Shown here one piece after another: positions 25,560-34,509 of a stretch of 64,000 nt of DNA. Numbering within the stretch: position 1 is the first letter of the stretch; every line of letters starts with the position of its first letter. Location of the stretch: positions 3,100,001-3,164,000 of the forward strand of contig NC_014313.1 in assembly GCF_000143145.1 (NCBI RefSeq). The letters run 5' to 3'. The notes beneath the pieces are model-generated. The model did not search any database and was not told the DNA's origin. It saw only the letters and a program-made list of their open reading frames with translations. Source of the DNA: Hyphomicrobium denitrificans ATCC 51888. Its GTDB lineage: Bacteria > Pseudomonadota > Alphaproteobacteria > Rhizobiales > Hyphomicrobiaceae. A program made the translations under genes and the position numbers.

Positions 25560-27653
25560 ATGGCAGCAACAAAGACCGCAGACAGCGGCATCGGAGTCGT
25601 ATTGGGCCAGCGCGACGCTGGTCTGGCGGTCGGCGTCGTCGCCATTCTGACAATCCTGTTCCTGCCGCTGCCCTCATTCATGATCGACATGGGGCTGGCG
25701 CTGTCGATCGCGCTGTCGATCCTCATTCTGATGGTCGCGTTGTGGATACGACGCCCGCTGGAATTCTCCGCGTTCCCGACCATTCTGCTGATCGCAACGC
25801 TATTACGACTCGCGCTCAACGTGGCGACGACGCGCCTCATTCTTTCGCAAGGCGCGGAAGGCCCGGCGGCGGCAGGCCATGTCATCGCGGGCTTCGCCCA
25901 GTTCGTGATGGGCGGCGATTTCGTCATCGGCATCATCGTCTTCATCATTCTCGTCACCGTCAACTTCGTCGTCATCACCAAGGGCGCGACGCGTATCGCT
26001 GAAGTCGGCGCGCGGTTCACGCTCGACTCGCTGCCCGGCAAGCAGATGGCGGTCGACGCCGATCTTTCGTCCGGCGCTATCGATGAAAAGGAAGCGATCC
26101 GCCGCCGCCGCGAACTCGAAGAAGAAAGCCAATTCTTCGGCGCTATGGACGGTGCCTCGAAGTTCGTTCGCGGCGATGCCATCGCTGGCCTGATCATCAC
26201 GGCCGTCAACATCTTCGGCGGCGTGATCATCGGCGTGACGCGCCACGATCTGCCGTTCGAGCGCGCGCTCGATACGTTCGTCAAGCTGTCGGTCGGTGAC
26301 GGTCTCGTCACGCAGATGCCGGCGTTGATCGTGTCGCTTGCGGCCGGTCTGCTCGTTTCCAAGGGCGGCACGCAGGGCTCGACCGAAGGCGTAATCGTCA
26401 GCCAGTTCGGCAACTATCCGCGTGCGTTGATGCTCGCGGGTGGCGTGATGGCCGTTCTCGCCACGGCGCCCGGACTCCCGCTGCTGCCGTTTGCCGCCAT
26501 CGGCGGTGTCCTGGCCTTCATAAGCATCGGCCTGACCCGGCAGAAGGAAGCCGGAGCCCGCGCGGCCGAATCGGCCAAGACATCCGATCAGGCGCTGTCG
26601 CCGGAAGAACAATCGCGGCAATCCATTCGCGATCAGCTCAAGACGACGGAAATCGAGATCTGCTTCGGCAAGCAGATCTCGACCGTTCTGATGCGTCCGA
26701 GCAGCGATCTTCCGCAGCGCGTCGCGAAGATGCGCCGCAAGTTCGCGAAGCAGTACGGCTTCGTCGTTCCGGAAATCAAACTTGCCGAAGATCTTTCGGT
26801 GCCGTCGAAGAGCTATCAGATCAAGGTGCACGGCACGGTCGTCGCCAACGCAGAGCTTCGGCTCGGCGACGTGCTCGTCGTTGTCGGCGACGGCCCGAAA
26901 CCTGACACGCCAGGCGATGAGACGCGCGAACCGGCGTTCGGCATGAAGGCGATCTGGGTGCCCGATATCTTTACAAATGCATTGAAGCGCGACGGGTTCG
27001 TGCCGGTCGAAAATTCCTCCGTGCTTCTCACGCACGTGGCGGAAGTCATCCGCAACAGCCTCGCGCAGCTTCTGTCTTATCGCGACCTGCGTTCGCTTCT
27101 CGATCGGCTCGATCCCGAATATCGCAAGCTGCTCGAAGAAATCTGTCCGTCGCAGATTTCCTATTCGGGTCTGCAAGGCGTTCTGAAGATGCTGCTTGCG
27201 GAACGGATTTCCATTCGCAACCTGCATCTCATCCTGGAAGCGGTTGCTGAAATCGCACCATTCTCGCGCAAGGCCGAGCAGATCACAGAGCATGTGCGCA
27301 TGCGGCTTGCGTCGCAAATTTGCGGCGATCTCAGCGACAACAACTATCTGAAGATCGTTCGTCTCGGCAACAAATGGGAAGTCGCGTTCCATCAGGCGTT
27401 GCGCCGCGACGCCAAGGGCGAGATCATCGAATTCGATATCGACCCGCGTCTCATCGAGCAATTCGGCGGCGATCTCGCGCGCGTCGTGCAGCCGCTCATG
27501 GATGCCGGTCATCAGTTCGTTCTGGTCACGGCTGCCGAGACGCGGCCCTACGTTCACACCGTCACAGAGCGTCTTTACGGGACGCTGCCGGTGCTCTCGC
27601 ATCTCGAGATCAGCCGCGGCGTACAGATTCAGTCGCTCGGCTCGGTTTCATGA
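25560..27653 (+). CDS. flhA: Flagellar type III export membrane protein FlhA
   Basis: 697 residues. The N-terminal half has about eight transmembrane helices, including the FHIPEP-family segment [13 protein letters not shown] and [25 protein letters not shown]. The C-terminal cytoplasmic domain (from about 360) binds export chaperones and substrates. FlhA forms the nonameric export gate and proton-driven motor of the flagellar type III apparatus. The stop overlaps fliR by four bases (ATGA). It starts the + strand operon that reads away from the che operon's end. Confidence 0.97.
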   Translation: MAATKTADSGIGVVLGQRDAGLAVGVVAILTILFLPLPSFMIDMGLALSIALSILILMVALWIRRPLEFSAFPTILLIATLLRLALNVATTRLILSQGAEGPAAAGHVIAGFAQFVMGGDFVIGIIVFIILVTVNFVVITKGATRIAEVGARFTLDSLPGKQMAVDADLSSGAIDEKEAIRRRRELEEESQFFGAMDGASKFVRGDAIAGLIITAVNIFGGVIIGVTRHDLPFERALDTFVKLSVGDGLVTQMPALIVSLAAGLLVSKGGTQGSTEGVIVSQFGNYPRALMLAGGVMAVLATAPGLPLLPFAAIGGVLAFISIGLTRQKEAGARAAESAKTSDQALSPEEQSRQSIRDQLKTTEIEICFGKQISTVLMRPSSDLPQRVAKMRRKFAKQYGFVVPEIKLAEDLSVPSKSYQIKVHGTVVANAELRLGDVLVVVGDGPKPDTPGDETREPAFGMKAIWVPDIFTNALKRDGFVPVENSSVLLTHVAEVIRNSLAQLLSYRDLRSLLDRLDPEYRKLLEEICPSQISYSGLQGVLKMLLAERISIRNLHLILEAVAEIAPFSRKAEQITEHVRMRLASQICGDLSDNNYLKIVRLGNKWEVAFHQALRRDAKGEIIEFDIDPRLIEQFGGDLARVVQPLMDAGHQFVLVTAAETRPYVHTVTERLYGTLPVLSHLEISRGVQIQSLGSVS

Positions 27654-28414
27654 GCGAGCTGACGCAGCAGACGCTTCTGGTTCCGCTTATCGTTTTCTGC
27701 CGTGTCGGCGCGTGCTTCATGGTGTTGCCTGGGTTTTCGAGCGATCGCATCCCGGTGCAGCTCCGACTTTTCGTCGCGATCGCCATTTCGCTTGCGATCA
27801 TGCCGATCGTTTACGACGACGTGCGGCCGGTGGCGGCAGGCCCTGCCGAGGGACTGGTTTCGATCATCGTCACTGAAAGTCTGGCAGGCTTATTCCTCGG
27901 TTTCATCGTACGCATCTTCTTTCTCGCGCTCGAATTCGCGGCCATTGCGATGGCCAACCTCGCCGGCTACGGGTCGGCATTCTCGCACGCGATCGAAGGC
28001 AACGATCCATCGACGCCGTACTCCGTCTTCGTAACACTGCCCGCCGTCGTGATGTTTTTCGTGGCCGACCTGCATATCGCCATCATCCGAATGCTTCATA
28101 ATTCGTATGCGGCGCTTAAAGTTGGCTCCGAATTCGCAGCGCCTCCCAATCTTTCGATGATCGTCTCGACGTTCGGCTCGGCGTTCAAGCTGACACTGCA
28201 GCTCAGCGCGGCGCTCGTCGTTTATTCCGTGATGGTGAACCTCGCGTTCGGGTTCCTCAACAAAATGATCCCGCAGATTCCGTCATACTTCGTCTCGACG
28301 CCGTTCGTCGTTCTCGGCGGGCTCATCATCCTGCTGCAGATCGACAGCGGAATAATCAGCATCTTTTCTTCGCTCGTGATGCAGGCGATCGCAACGCTGG
28401 GTCAAAATGGCTAG
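27650..28414 (+). CDS. fliR: Flagellar export protein FliR
   Basis: 254 residues, highly hydrophobic, with about six transmembrane segments and the typical N-terminus [32 protein letters not shown] and the [19 protein letters not shown] ending. FliR, with FliP and FliQ, builds the export-gate helical complex in the inner membrane. fliQ (44940) and fliP (60587) lie elsewhere in the same locus. Overlaps flhA and the next gene (8 bases). Confidence 0.95.
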   Translation: MSELTQQTLLVPLIVFCRVGACFMVLPGFSSDRIPVQLRLFVAIAISLAIMPIVYDDVRPVAAGPAEGLVSIIVTESLAGLFLGFIVRIFFLALEFAAIAMANLAGYGSAFSHAIEGNDPSTPYSVFVTLPAVVMFFVADLHIAIIRMLHNSYAALKVGSEFAAPPNLSMIVSTFGSAFKLTLQLSAALVVYSVMVNLAFGFLNKMIPQIPSYFVSTPFVVLGGLIILLQIDSGIISIFSSLVMQAIATLGQNG

Positions 28415-28823
28415 CCAGACCAAGAAGCTTGGCCGCATCGCGGATGTGTTCCACGACCTTGAGACGGTGGAGCGCGTGCGCGTCAGCGATTTGACGCAAG
28501 AGATTGCTTCGCTGCGGGCAGCTCAGGACGACATATTTCGCAGCCTAGAAAGTCCCTCGCCCGTCAACGGTCTCTTCACCGCGCTGCTTTCGAGCCGCGT
28601 CGGTCGTCTCGAACGGCGAATCCAACAGTTGTCGCGCGAACACGAGATCGCGCTGAAACGATACGCCGAGGCAGCCGCCCGCGGACGGAGCGCCGACCGC
28701 CTTCTCGCCGAGGCAAAAGGCGAAGAAGCGCGCAAGCGCGAACAGGCCGAGCTCGAGGCTCTGCTCGAATTTCAGGAAGCCGTCGGCGCGCAAGGCCGGG
28801 GTAAGTCTCCGCGTCCAAGCTGA
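28407..28823 (+). CDS. Coiled-coil flagellar-associated protein (FliJ-like?)
   Basis: 138 residues, almost entirely helical and charged: long heptad-like stretches (LETVERVRVSDLTQEIASLRAA; VGRLERRIQQLSREHEIALKRY). Its start overlaps fliR by 8 bases. Size, coiled coil and location suggest a FliJ/FlgN-like export chaperone or ATPase-stalk protein, but no diagnostic motif is seen and FliJ usually sits beside fliI. Cytoplasmic. The exact role is unassigned. Confidence 0.65.
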   Translation: MASQTKKLGRIADVFHDLETVERVRVSDLTQEIASLRAAQDDIFRSLESPSPVNGLFTALLSSRVGRLERRIQQLSREHEIALKRYAEAAARGRSADRLLAEAKGEEARKREQAELEALLEFQEAVGAQGRGKSPRPS

Positions 28824-28856
28824 GGCAATCTTCCATGTTCGAAGTGATATTTCTTG

Positions 28857-29213
28857 ATGTCCGCCATCCTTCGCACCTCGGCCGCTGACGTCGCGACCTG
28901 GACAGCCGGGCAAACAGTCCGGCCGGCGAAGACGGCTGCTGCCAGCACGGATGCAGCTACGCCGCAGGCCGACCCTGCGGCGATGAAAAAAGCCAAAGAG
29001 GTCGCGCAGCAATTCGAGGCTGTCTATTTGCGCCAGATGATCGACGCGTCGATGCCGAAGGATTCCGAAGCGCTGTTCGGCGAAGGAACGTCGGGCACGA
29101 TGTGGCGCTCGATGATGACGGACACGCTCGCGACAAGTCTGTCCAAGACGGGCACGCTCGGGATTGCGAACATGATCCTCAAATCTGAAACCGGACGACT
29201 TAAGGACAAGTAG
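28857..29213 (+). CDS. flgJ: FlgJ-type rod-binding protein (no muramidase domain)
   Basis: 118 residues from the ATG at 28857. The core KKAKEVAQQFEAVYLRQMIDASMPKD, then GTSGTMWRSMMTDTLATSLSKTGTLGIANMIL, is the rod-binding domain of FlgJ; the C-terminal glucosaminidase domain of enterobacterial FlgJ is absent, as usual in alphaproteobacteria. It would act as the rod cap scaffold in the periplasm. A separate muramidase must open the peptidoglycan; the MltB-like enzyme at 9902 is not clearly linked. Confidence 0.85.
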   Translation: MSAILRTSAADVATWTAGQTVRPAKTAAASTDAATPQADPAAMKKAKEVAQQFEAVYLRQMIDASMPKDSEALFGEGTSGTMWRSMMTDTLATSLSKTGTLGIANMILKSETGRLKDK

Positions 29214-29214
29214 A

Positions 29215-29706
29215 ATGAGCACCGGCGCATTCGGCGAAAAAGTCAAAACGTCTCTTCCGAGCGCCAGGTCCACCGCGCCATTGGCCGGTCTGGCCGCCGC
29301 GAGCGCACGCCGACCCGCGATGCAGCGCGCGGGCATGCAGGACTCGGATGCCGCGCGTGCCATGGTCTTTGCCGTGATCGCACGCATCGAGGGCTATCTC
29401 GACGAAGAAACGCACGCCTTGGACAAGTCATTGAAGTTCGATTTCAAGACATCGAACGATCGCAAAAGCCAGGGGCTTCTCGACCTCAATCAGGCCCTTC
29501 GGCGTTTGCAGAAATCCGACGTCAATGCAGACCTGCAGCTTCGCCTTGCGACATTCCGCGAAAAGCTCTCGGTCAACCTGCGCAAGATCCGCCTGCATCT
29601 CGATGCCGTCAAAGAAATCGCAGCGATGCTGTCGGACGCGATCCAGAATGCTGAATCGGACGGCACGTATACGCGCAATATCGGACCTTACAGGAACGCA
29701 CCGTGA
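29215..29706 (+). CDS. Uncharacterised flagellar-operon protein (FlgN-like?)
   Basis: 163 residues. An Ala/Arg-rich first quarter is followed by two long helices (VFAVIARIEGYLDEETHALD; LRLATFREKLSVNLRKIRLHLDAV) resembling a FlgN-type chaperone hairpin. It begins one base after the flgJ stop and overlaps the next gene by four. No catalytic residues. Conservation next to fliR in rhizobia suggests a flagellar assembly role (from memory); FlgN identity is not proven. Confidence 0.6.
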   Translation: MSTGAFGEKVKTSLPSARSTAPLAGLAAASARRPAMQRAGMQDSDAARAMVFAVIARIEGYLDEETHALDKSLKFDFKTSNDRKSQGLLDLNQALRRLQKSDVNADLQLRLATFREKLSVNLRKIRLHLDAVKEIAAMLSDAIQNAESDGTYTRNIGPYRNAP

Positions 29707-30170
29707 TACGGATGATCCTGCTCGCTTTCGTTGCGTGTCTTTCGACGGTCGGCGGCGTCTATGGCGCGGTCACGTGGAAATCATCGATGAGCGCGGAGCC
29801 GAATAAATCCGAAAATCATAAACTGCAGATTCTGAAGACGCCGATGGTCAGCGTCCCCATTCTTTCAGACGGGCAAGTTCTCGGCTACGTCGTGACACGC
29901 CTTCAGTTTACCGCGGACTCCGACCTGCTCAAAGAAAGCTCGGTTCAGCCCGAAGCTTTCGTCGCCGATGAAGCCTTTCGGCTGATCTACGAAACTGCGC
30001 CGAAGGATCTCAAGGTCGGCCGCAAGAATGCCATCAAAGAGCTATCGGAAAACATCGCCTCGGGCACGAACGAGCGCCTTGGCCGCAACGTCGTCAAGGA
30101 CGTGATGATCGATAGCTGGACCTACCTCTCCAAGCAGGACATGATGAAAAACCATGAACGCGCTCCATAA
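29703..30170 (+). CDS. Single-pass membrane/periplasmic flagellar-operon protein
   Basis: 155 residues from a GTG that overlaps the previous stop (GTGA); an ATG at 29712 is the alternative. One N-terminal hydrophobic segment (MILLAFVACLSTVGGVYGAV) acts as signal or anchor. The periplasmic part (TPMVSVPILSDGQVLGYVVTRLQF; VADEAFRLIYETAP) has a FliL-like layout: membrane anchor then a compact alpha/beta domain. It is not FliL itself, which is present at 61327. The role is unknown; possibly motor-associated. Confidence 0.6.
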   Translation: MIRMILLAFVACLSTVGGVYGAVTWKSSMSAEPNKSENHKLQILKTPMVSVPILSDGQVLGYVVTRLQFTADSDLLKESSVQPEAFVADEAFRLIYETAPKDLKVGRKNAIKELSENIASGTNERLGRNVVKDVMIDSWTYLSKQDMMKNHERAP

Positions 30171-30720
30171 TCGCTACGCCTTCGAGGATATTCTGCGTCA
30201 ATCCGAGCTTGCCAACGCGCTGAAGCTTCGTAACGTCGACGAAGCGCTTGCCGACCTCGGCGCTCCGCGAACCAAGCTCGCCGCTCGCGTCACCACGGTT
30301 GCCGTTCTTGCCGGACTTGTCATCGTGTCGGCCGCAATTTTTGTGGCGGGCTATTCAGCGCTGCTTTCGGATGCCCCCGCGGTTTGGATTCATCGCCTCA
30401 TGGCGCTGACGCTGGCGCAGAGCATTCTCATCGGGGCCATCGCAATGAAGGTTCTGCCGATGATCGAAGGCAAGGGGCTTTCGGTTCGCATCGCTTTCCC
30501 GGGCGGCGCACGTCAACAACCGTTGCTGGCGCGGAATCAACCCGCACCGGAACAGCCGGCTCCTCTGCCGCCGCCCGCGCCCAAGACACCCTTCATCGGG
30601 GGCAAGCTGGCGGGTCGCGAATATATGGAATTTGATGACGGAACGATCGAGATCGACACTTTGATCGGACGTCGCCGATTCATCTCGATTGAAGCGGCGC
30701 GCGAATTCGTCGGAGCGTGA
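30154..30720 (+). CDS. Two-TM membrane protein at the end of the flhA operon
   Basis: 188 residues, overlapping the previous gene by 17 bases. A soluble N-terminal segment (residues 1-40) precedes two transmembrane helices (VAVLAGLVIVSAAIFVAGYSAL; LAQSILIGAIAMKVL). A Pro-rich linker and a short C-terminal domain (YMEFDDGTIEIDTLIGRRRF) follow. This last element resembles a small repeat used for peripheral contacts but is not recognised. It ends 16 bases from the convergent CheT-like gene. Confidence 0.55.
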   Translation: MNALHNRYAFEDILRQSELANALKLRNVDEALADLGAPRTKLAARVTTVAVLAGLVIVSAAIFVAGYSALLSDAPAVWIHRLMALTLAQSILIGAIAMKVLPMIEGKGLSVRIAFPGGARQQPLLARNQPAPEQPAPLPPPAPKTPFIGGKLAGREYMEFDDGTIEIDTLIGRRRFISIEAAREFVGA

Positions 30721-30736
30721 TCTTAGCGCGATCGCT

Positions 30737-31135
30737 TCAGGCGGTCAGCTCGAAGTCGTCGAAATCGCCGGCACCGTTATGTGATGCGTCGTCCCGCGTG
30801 ATACCGTTCAAACGATCGCTCATTTCGGCGATTTTCACGCAGCGCGAGGCTTCGGCGACATCGATCTTCCAATCCGGCGACGATATTTTTGAAGCGCCGC
30901 CGAGATAATCCGAGATCGCCTCGAGGCTTTGCGAAATGCGGTCCAGAGACTGCAACTCGTAGAGTGAATGCGATCCGCCGAAAGCTCCGGCAACGACGAG
31001 GTTGCCGATCAATTCCTGCAGATCGTTGACGCCGTCCGGCAGCATGCGGATTTCGTCGCTCACCGTCATCAGGACTTCGGGAACGGGCACAAGCGCGCCT
31101 GCTGCACCATTTGTATTGTTTTTGTCGCCGCTCAT
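30737..31135 (-). CDS. CheT/CheZ-like putative CheY-P phosphatase
   Basis: 132 residues, last gene of the che operon, 24 bases after cheD. The helix YELQSLDRISQSLEAISDYL contains D65-x-x-x-Q69, the DxxxQ pattern of CheZ-family phosphatases (E. coli CheZ has it in QDLTGQ). The acidic-hydrophobic tail GDFDDFELTA resembles the CheY-binding tail of CheZ. In Sinorhizobium meliloti the gene at this position is cheT, described as a small CheZ-like terminator of signalling. It is far shorter than CheZ, so it would form a minimal dimer. The phosphatase role is inferred. Confidence 0.65.
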   Translation of the reverse strand: MSGDKNNTNGAAGALVPVPEVLMTVSDEIRMLPDGVNDLQELIGNLVVAGAFGGSHSLYELQSLDRISQSLEAISDYLGGASKISSPDWKIDVAEASRCVKIAEMSDRLNGITRDDASHNGAGDFDDFELTA

Positions 31136-31159
31136 TTTTGGTCCGCCCCGTCAGAAGAT

Positions 31160-31708
31160 TCAAAACAGTTCGAGTTCGCCTGCGTTGCTCGCCACGACGC
31201 GAGGCGCCGTAACAGGCGGACGTTCGATCTCCACGGTGCCGCTGAGCAGACTCTGCCGCGCGCGTCCGGAAACCGGCCAATACTGTATTCGTCGCCCTTG
31301 CAGCCCGCCGGTGCTACCGCCGACGTAGGCGATGCCTTCGTCGCGCAGAAAGCGCTCGGCGAATTCGGCATTGTGCTTGCCGATATCGTTGTGGCTTCGC
31401 ACCGTTCGCGCGCCGCCGAACAGCTTCGCCTCCAGCCGCTCGCGACGGGCGCCGGCTTTGAGCAAACCGTTCACAAGCAGCTCCATCAGATGAACGCCGA
31501 GACGTTCCGCCTCGCCCGCCTTCGTCCGCGTGCTCGTTCCCGGCAAAAGGAAATGGTTGACGCCACCAACGCCCGCCAGCGGATCGCGAATGCAGGCCGC
31601 GACGCACGAGCCGAGGATCGTCGTCACCATGAGTTCGCTGTCACCGGTGACGAAGTATTCGCCCTGAATGATGTGAACCCGACTGTCTCGCCTCAACCCT
31701 GCCGTCAT
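31160..31708 (-). CDS. cheD: Chemoreceptor glutamine deamidase CheD
   Basis: 182 residues from the ATG at 31708, which overlaps the cheY2 stop (ATGA). The catalytic Cys lies in [15 protein letters not shown], followed by [10 protein letters not shown], the [18 protein letters not shown] helix and KLFGGARTV. CheD deamidates receptor Gln residues to Glu, adjusting signalling. It lacks any extra domain. Position between cheY2 and the CheT-like gene matches the Sinorhizobium order. Confidence 0.92.
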   Translation of the reverse strand: MTAGLRRDSRVHIIQGEYFVTGDSELMVTTILGSCVAACIRDPLAGVGGVNHFLLPGTSTRTKAGEAERLGVHLMELLVNGLLKAGARRERLEAKLFGGARTVRSHNDIGKHNAEFAERFLRDEGIAYVGGSTGGLQGRRIQYWPVSGRARQSLLSGTVEIERPPVTAPRVVASNAGELELF

Positions 31709-32094
31709 GTCAGCTTTCCGACAACAGCCTCGATGCACGTTTTCAATGCGGGGACGGTGAAGGGCTTGGCGAGGAAATTATTCAGGCCCCACTTTTTGCC
31801 TTCGTCGATCAGCGCTTTATCGCCCTTACCCGTCACAAGGATGAAACCAACCTTGCTCGTCGGACCATGCTGACGCAAGGCGCGCAGCAACTGAATGCCA
31901 TCGATTTTCGGCATGTTGAAATCGGATATGACGAGGTGGCATGGCGTCGTCATCATCATCTTAAGCGCTTCCTCGCCGTCCTTGGCGACCTTGAACGACT
32001 TAAGACCGATTTGATCGAGGCCGTCGGTCAACAGCGCGCGGCTGACGGACGTATCGTCAACGACCATGATCGAGAGTTGTTGCATTGAGGGCAT
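31705..32094 (-). CDS. cheY: Chemotaxis response regulator CheY2
   Basis: 129 residues, single receiver domain: acidic pair MVVDDTS, phospho-acceptor in [13 protein letters not shown], Thr in ILVTGKGD and Lys in FLAKPF. It occupies the position of CheY2 of Sinorhizobium, the one that binds the motor switch there. It overlaps cheD by four bases. Confidence 0.92.
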   Translation of the reverse strand: MPSMQQLSIMVVDDTSVSRALLTDGLDQIGLKSFKVAKDGEEALKMMMTTPCHLVISDFNMPKIDGIQLLRALRQHGPTSKVGFILVTGKGDKALIDEGKKWGLNNFLAKPFTVPALKTCIEAVVGKLT

Positions 32095-32103
32095 ATTGGC
32101 CTC

Positions 32104-33153
32104 CTAGTGTTTTTTGATTGTTGACGTTTCTGACACTATTGCCGCTGCGAGGCGGTCGAGTGGCAACTGCTTTTCAACTGCGCCGATGTCGAATGCGGCC
32201 TTCGGCATTCCGTACACGATGCAGCTGGATTCATTCTGTCCGAATGTTCTGGCGCCTGCTTTGCGCATGGACAACAGTCCGGAAGCGCCGTCGCGGCCCA
32301 TACCCGTCAGTATGACGCCAACTGAGCGCGATCCGCACGAGCGCGCCACAGATTCAAACAGAACGTCGACCGAAGGGCAGTGACCATTGACTCGGTCACC
32401 TGCTTTCATAACGCAGCGCAAATCACCCTTGCCGGCAATTTCGAGATGAAGCGATCCGCCCGGCGCCAGGAATACCTGACCAGGCGCGAGCTTTGCTCCA
32501 TGCGTCGCTTCCTGCACCTGCGCCGGGCACAGACGATTGAGGCGGTTTGCGAAGCTTTTCGTAAACGATGGCGGCATGTGCTGCGCGATGACGGTCGGCG
32601 GGCAGTTTTCAGGAAAATGCGACAGAAGTTCGATCAGCGCTTCGACGCCGCCCGTGGAGGCGCCAATCGCGAGCACGCGCCCATCGGAAGCGTACTGCCC
32701 GTGCGCGGATCTGGCTTCGATTGCATTTTTCTGCCGCTCGCTTTCGGTCGTCAGCGGGCGAACGCGCGCCATCGCTGCGATCTTGACCTTGAACGGCAGC
32801 TCCTCAAAATTATGTTCGTTGCCCGGTCTTGGCTTTTCAATGCAGTCGACGGCGCCGATCTCGAGCGCGCGCACCGTTTCCTCGGCACCACGGCTCGTCA
32901 GCGTGGACACCATGATGACCGGCATCGGCCGCAGCCGCATGATCTTTTCGAGAAATTCGAGGCCGCTCATATTCGGCATCTCGACGTCGAGCGTCACGAC
33001 ATCCGGATTCAGCGCCTTGATCGCTTGCCGGGCCTGCAGCGGATCTTCCGCCTGTCCGACGACTTCGATTTCGGCATCCGACGACAGTGCCGTCGCGATC
33101 AAGCCGCGCATCGTCGAGGAATCATCAACTACGAGAACTCTTATTCTTTTCAT
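32104..33153 (-). CDS. cheB: Protein-glutamate methylesterase CheB
   Basis: 349 residues. Receiver domain with [12 protein letters not shown] and [21 protein letters not shown], a linker around 130-160, then the methylesterase domain with the catalytic Ser in [13 protein letters not shown], His in APGGSLHLE and Asp in [16 protein letters not shown]. Phosphorylated by CheA, it removes receptor methyl groups. Overlaps cheR by four bases (ATGA). Confidence 0.95.
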   Translation of the reverse strand: MKRIRVLVVDDSSTMRGLIATALSSDAEIEVVGQAEDPLQARQAIKALNPDVVTLDVEMPNMSGLEFLEKIMRLRPMPVIMVSTLTSRGAEETVRALEIGAVDCIEKPRPGNEHNFEELPFKVKIAAMARVRPLTTESERQKNAIEARSAHGQYASDGRVLAIGASTGGVEALIELLSHFPENCPPTVIAQHMPPSFTKSFANRLNRLCPAQVQEATHGAKLAPGQVFLAPGGSLHLEIAGKGDLRCVMKAGDRVNGHCPSVDVLFESVARSCGSRSVGVILTGMGRDGASGLLSMRKAGARTFGQNESSCIVYGMPKAAFDIGAVEKQLPLDRLAAAIVSETSTIKKH

Positions 33154-34040
33154 CTCTGTGCGTCGCTTTTCTTGCGATAACTCGTAACGCCGTTTGCGGT
33201 CAGGATGTTCATTGCAGATCCGGACACCCGTTCGGAGTGTCCGATGTAGAGGTCGCCGCCGTCTGCGAGCAGGCCCGCGAGGCGCTTCCAGATTTTTCCC
33301 TGCGTCTCGTGATCGAAGTAGATCGCGACGTTTCTACAAAATATCGCATCGAACGGCCCTTTGAACGGCCAGTTGCCCATCAGATTGAGTTCGCGAAACG
33401 CAACCAGTGCACGCGCCGCTTCTCCGACGCGCATGCTGTCGGCGTCGCCTGCCACCGGCTCGAGCCATTTCGTGCGCAGGGCCTGGGGGACTTCGGCGAC
33501 CTCCTCGTTGCGATAGAGACCGCGCTTGCCATGCGCGACGACGTTTGGATTGAGATCGGTTGCAAGAATCCGGATATCGAGTTGCCGCGCGTCAGGAAAG
33601 ACGGAGAGAACCGTGAGCGCCATCGAGTACGGCTCTTGCCCGGTCGAGCAAGCGGACGACCAAAGTCGCAAGCGTCCGCCTTTGCGAATGTGGGCGGCGC
33701 GCGGCTCGAGAATGTTTTTCTTGAGATACTCGAAATGATGCGGTTCACGGAAAAAGCGCGTCACGTTCGTTGTCAGCGCGGCGATCATGTTGCCGCGCTC
33801 CTGCTCGTCACCGTGGACCCTATCGAGGTACTCCGTGAAGTTTGGAAGCCCGAGGCTGCGCAATCGCTTGGCCAGACGCGAGTAAACGAGCGTCGCTTTG
33901 GACTCCGGGAGATCGATGCCGGCCTCGGCCTTGGCGATTTCCGCAATCGCGCGGAAGTCAGCTGCAGCAAACGCAAACTCGCCCGTAACAAGTGGCGCGT
34001 CCGCGGCTCTCGCCGGCGCGCGCTGAACTGCCAGTGTCAT
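33150..34040 (-). CDS. cheR: Chemotaxis protein methyltransferase CheR
   Basis: 296 residues: N-terminal all-alpha domain ([20 protein letters not shown]) and SAM-binding domain ([45 protein letters not shown]). It methylates receptor glutamates and may dock to the C-terminal WEEF pentapeptide of the MCP encoded upstream. The start overlaps cheW. Confidence 0.95.
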   Translation of the reverse strand: MTLAVQRAPARAADAPLVTGEFAFAAADFRAIAEIAKAEAGIDLPESKATLVYSRLAKRLRSLGLPNFTEYLDRVHGDEQERGNMIAALTTNVTRFFREPHHFEYLKKNILEPRAAHIRKGGRLRLWSSACSTGQEPYSMALTVLSVFPDARQLDIRILATDLNPNVVAHGKRGLYRNEEVAEVPQALRTKWLEPVAGDADSMRVGEAARALVAFRELNLMGNWPFKGPFDAIFCRNVAIYFDHETQGKIWKRLAGLLADGGDLYIGHSERVSGSAMNILTANGVTSYRKKSDAQR

Positions 34041-34504
34041 GCCGCGGCCTTTGCTGCAATCGGCAATACATTGTCGAGAGCGACGATGCTGATCATGCGC
34101 CCGTCTACCGCGTACACGCCCTTGACGAACGTTTTCGCCATTTCGGACGCGATATCCGGGGTCGGCTGCATCGAGTCCGCCGAGGAGGTCAGAATGTCGG
34201 ACACAGCGTCAACGAGCAGTCCGACGATCTGCTGATGAATATGGACGACAATGATGACGCTGCGCGGCGTCGATTCCGTCAGGCCCAGCCCAAAACGCAT
34301 CGCGAGATCGACGATCGGAAGCACAGCGCCGCGCAGATTGATCACGCCGCGGACGTAGTCAGGTGCGTGCGGCAACGGGGTTGCCATCGTCCAACCGCGA
34401 ATTTCGCGCACGCACATAATGTCGATGCAGAATTCCTGAGCGCCGACGCGAAACGCGACGAATTCACTGTTTGCAGCTTTGGCTGCTGGTTCGTTCTCTT
34501 GCAC
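34037..34504 (-). CDS. cheW: Chemotaxis coupling protein CheW
   Basis: 155 residues: [49 protein letters not shown], and [12 protein letters not shown] define the two-lobed SH3-like CheW fold. It links MCP to CheA. It sits 5 bases after cheA and overlaps cheR. Confidence 0.94.
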   Translation of the reverse strand: MQENEPAAKAANSEFVAFRVGAQEFCIDIMCVREIRGWTMATPLPHAPDYVRGVINLRGAVLPIVDLAMRFGLGLTESTPRSVIIVVHIHQQIVGLLVDAVSDILTSSADSMQPTPDIASEMAKTFVKGVYAVDGRMISIVALDNVLPIAAKAAA

Positions 34505-34509
34505 GATCC

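Noticed and set aside
25803..27602. 599-codon open frame antisense to flhA
   Set aside because: flhA on the + strand has all family motifs; the antisense frame is a by-product of GC-rich third positions and is Arg/Asp/Ala-heavy with no domain.
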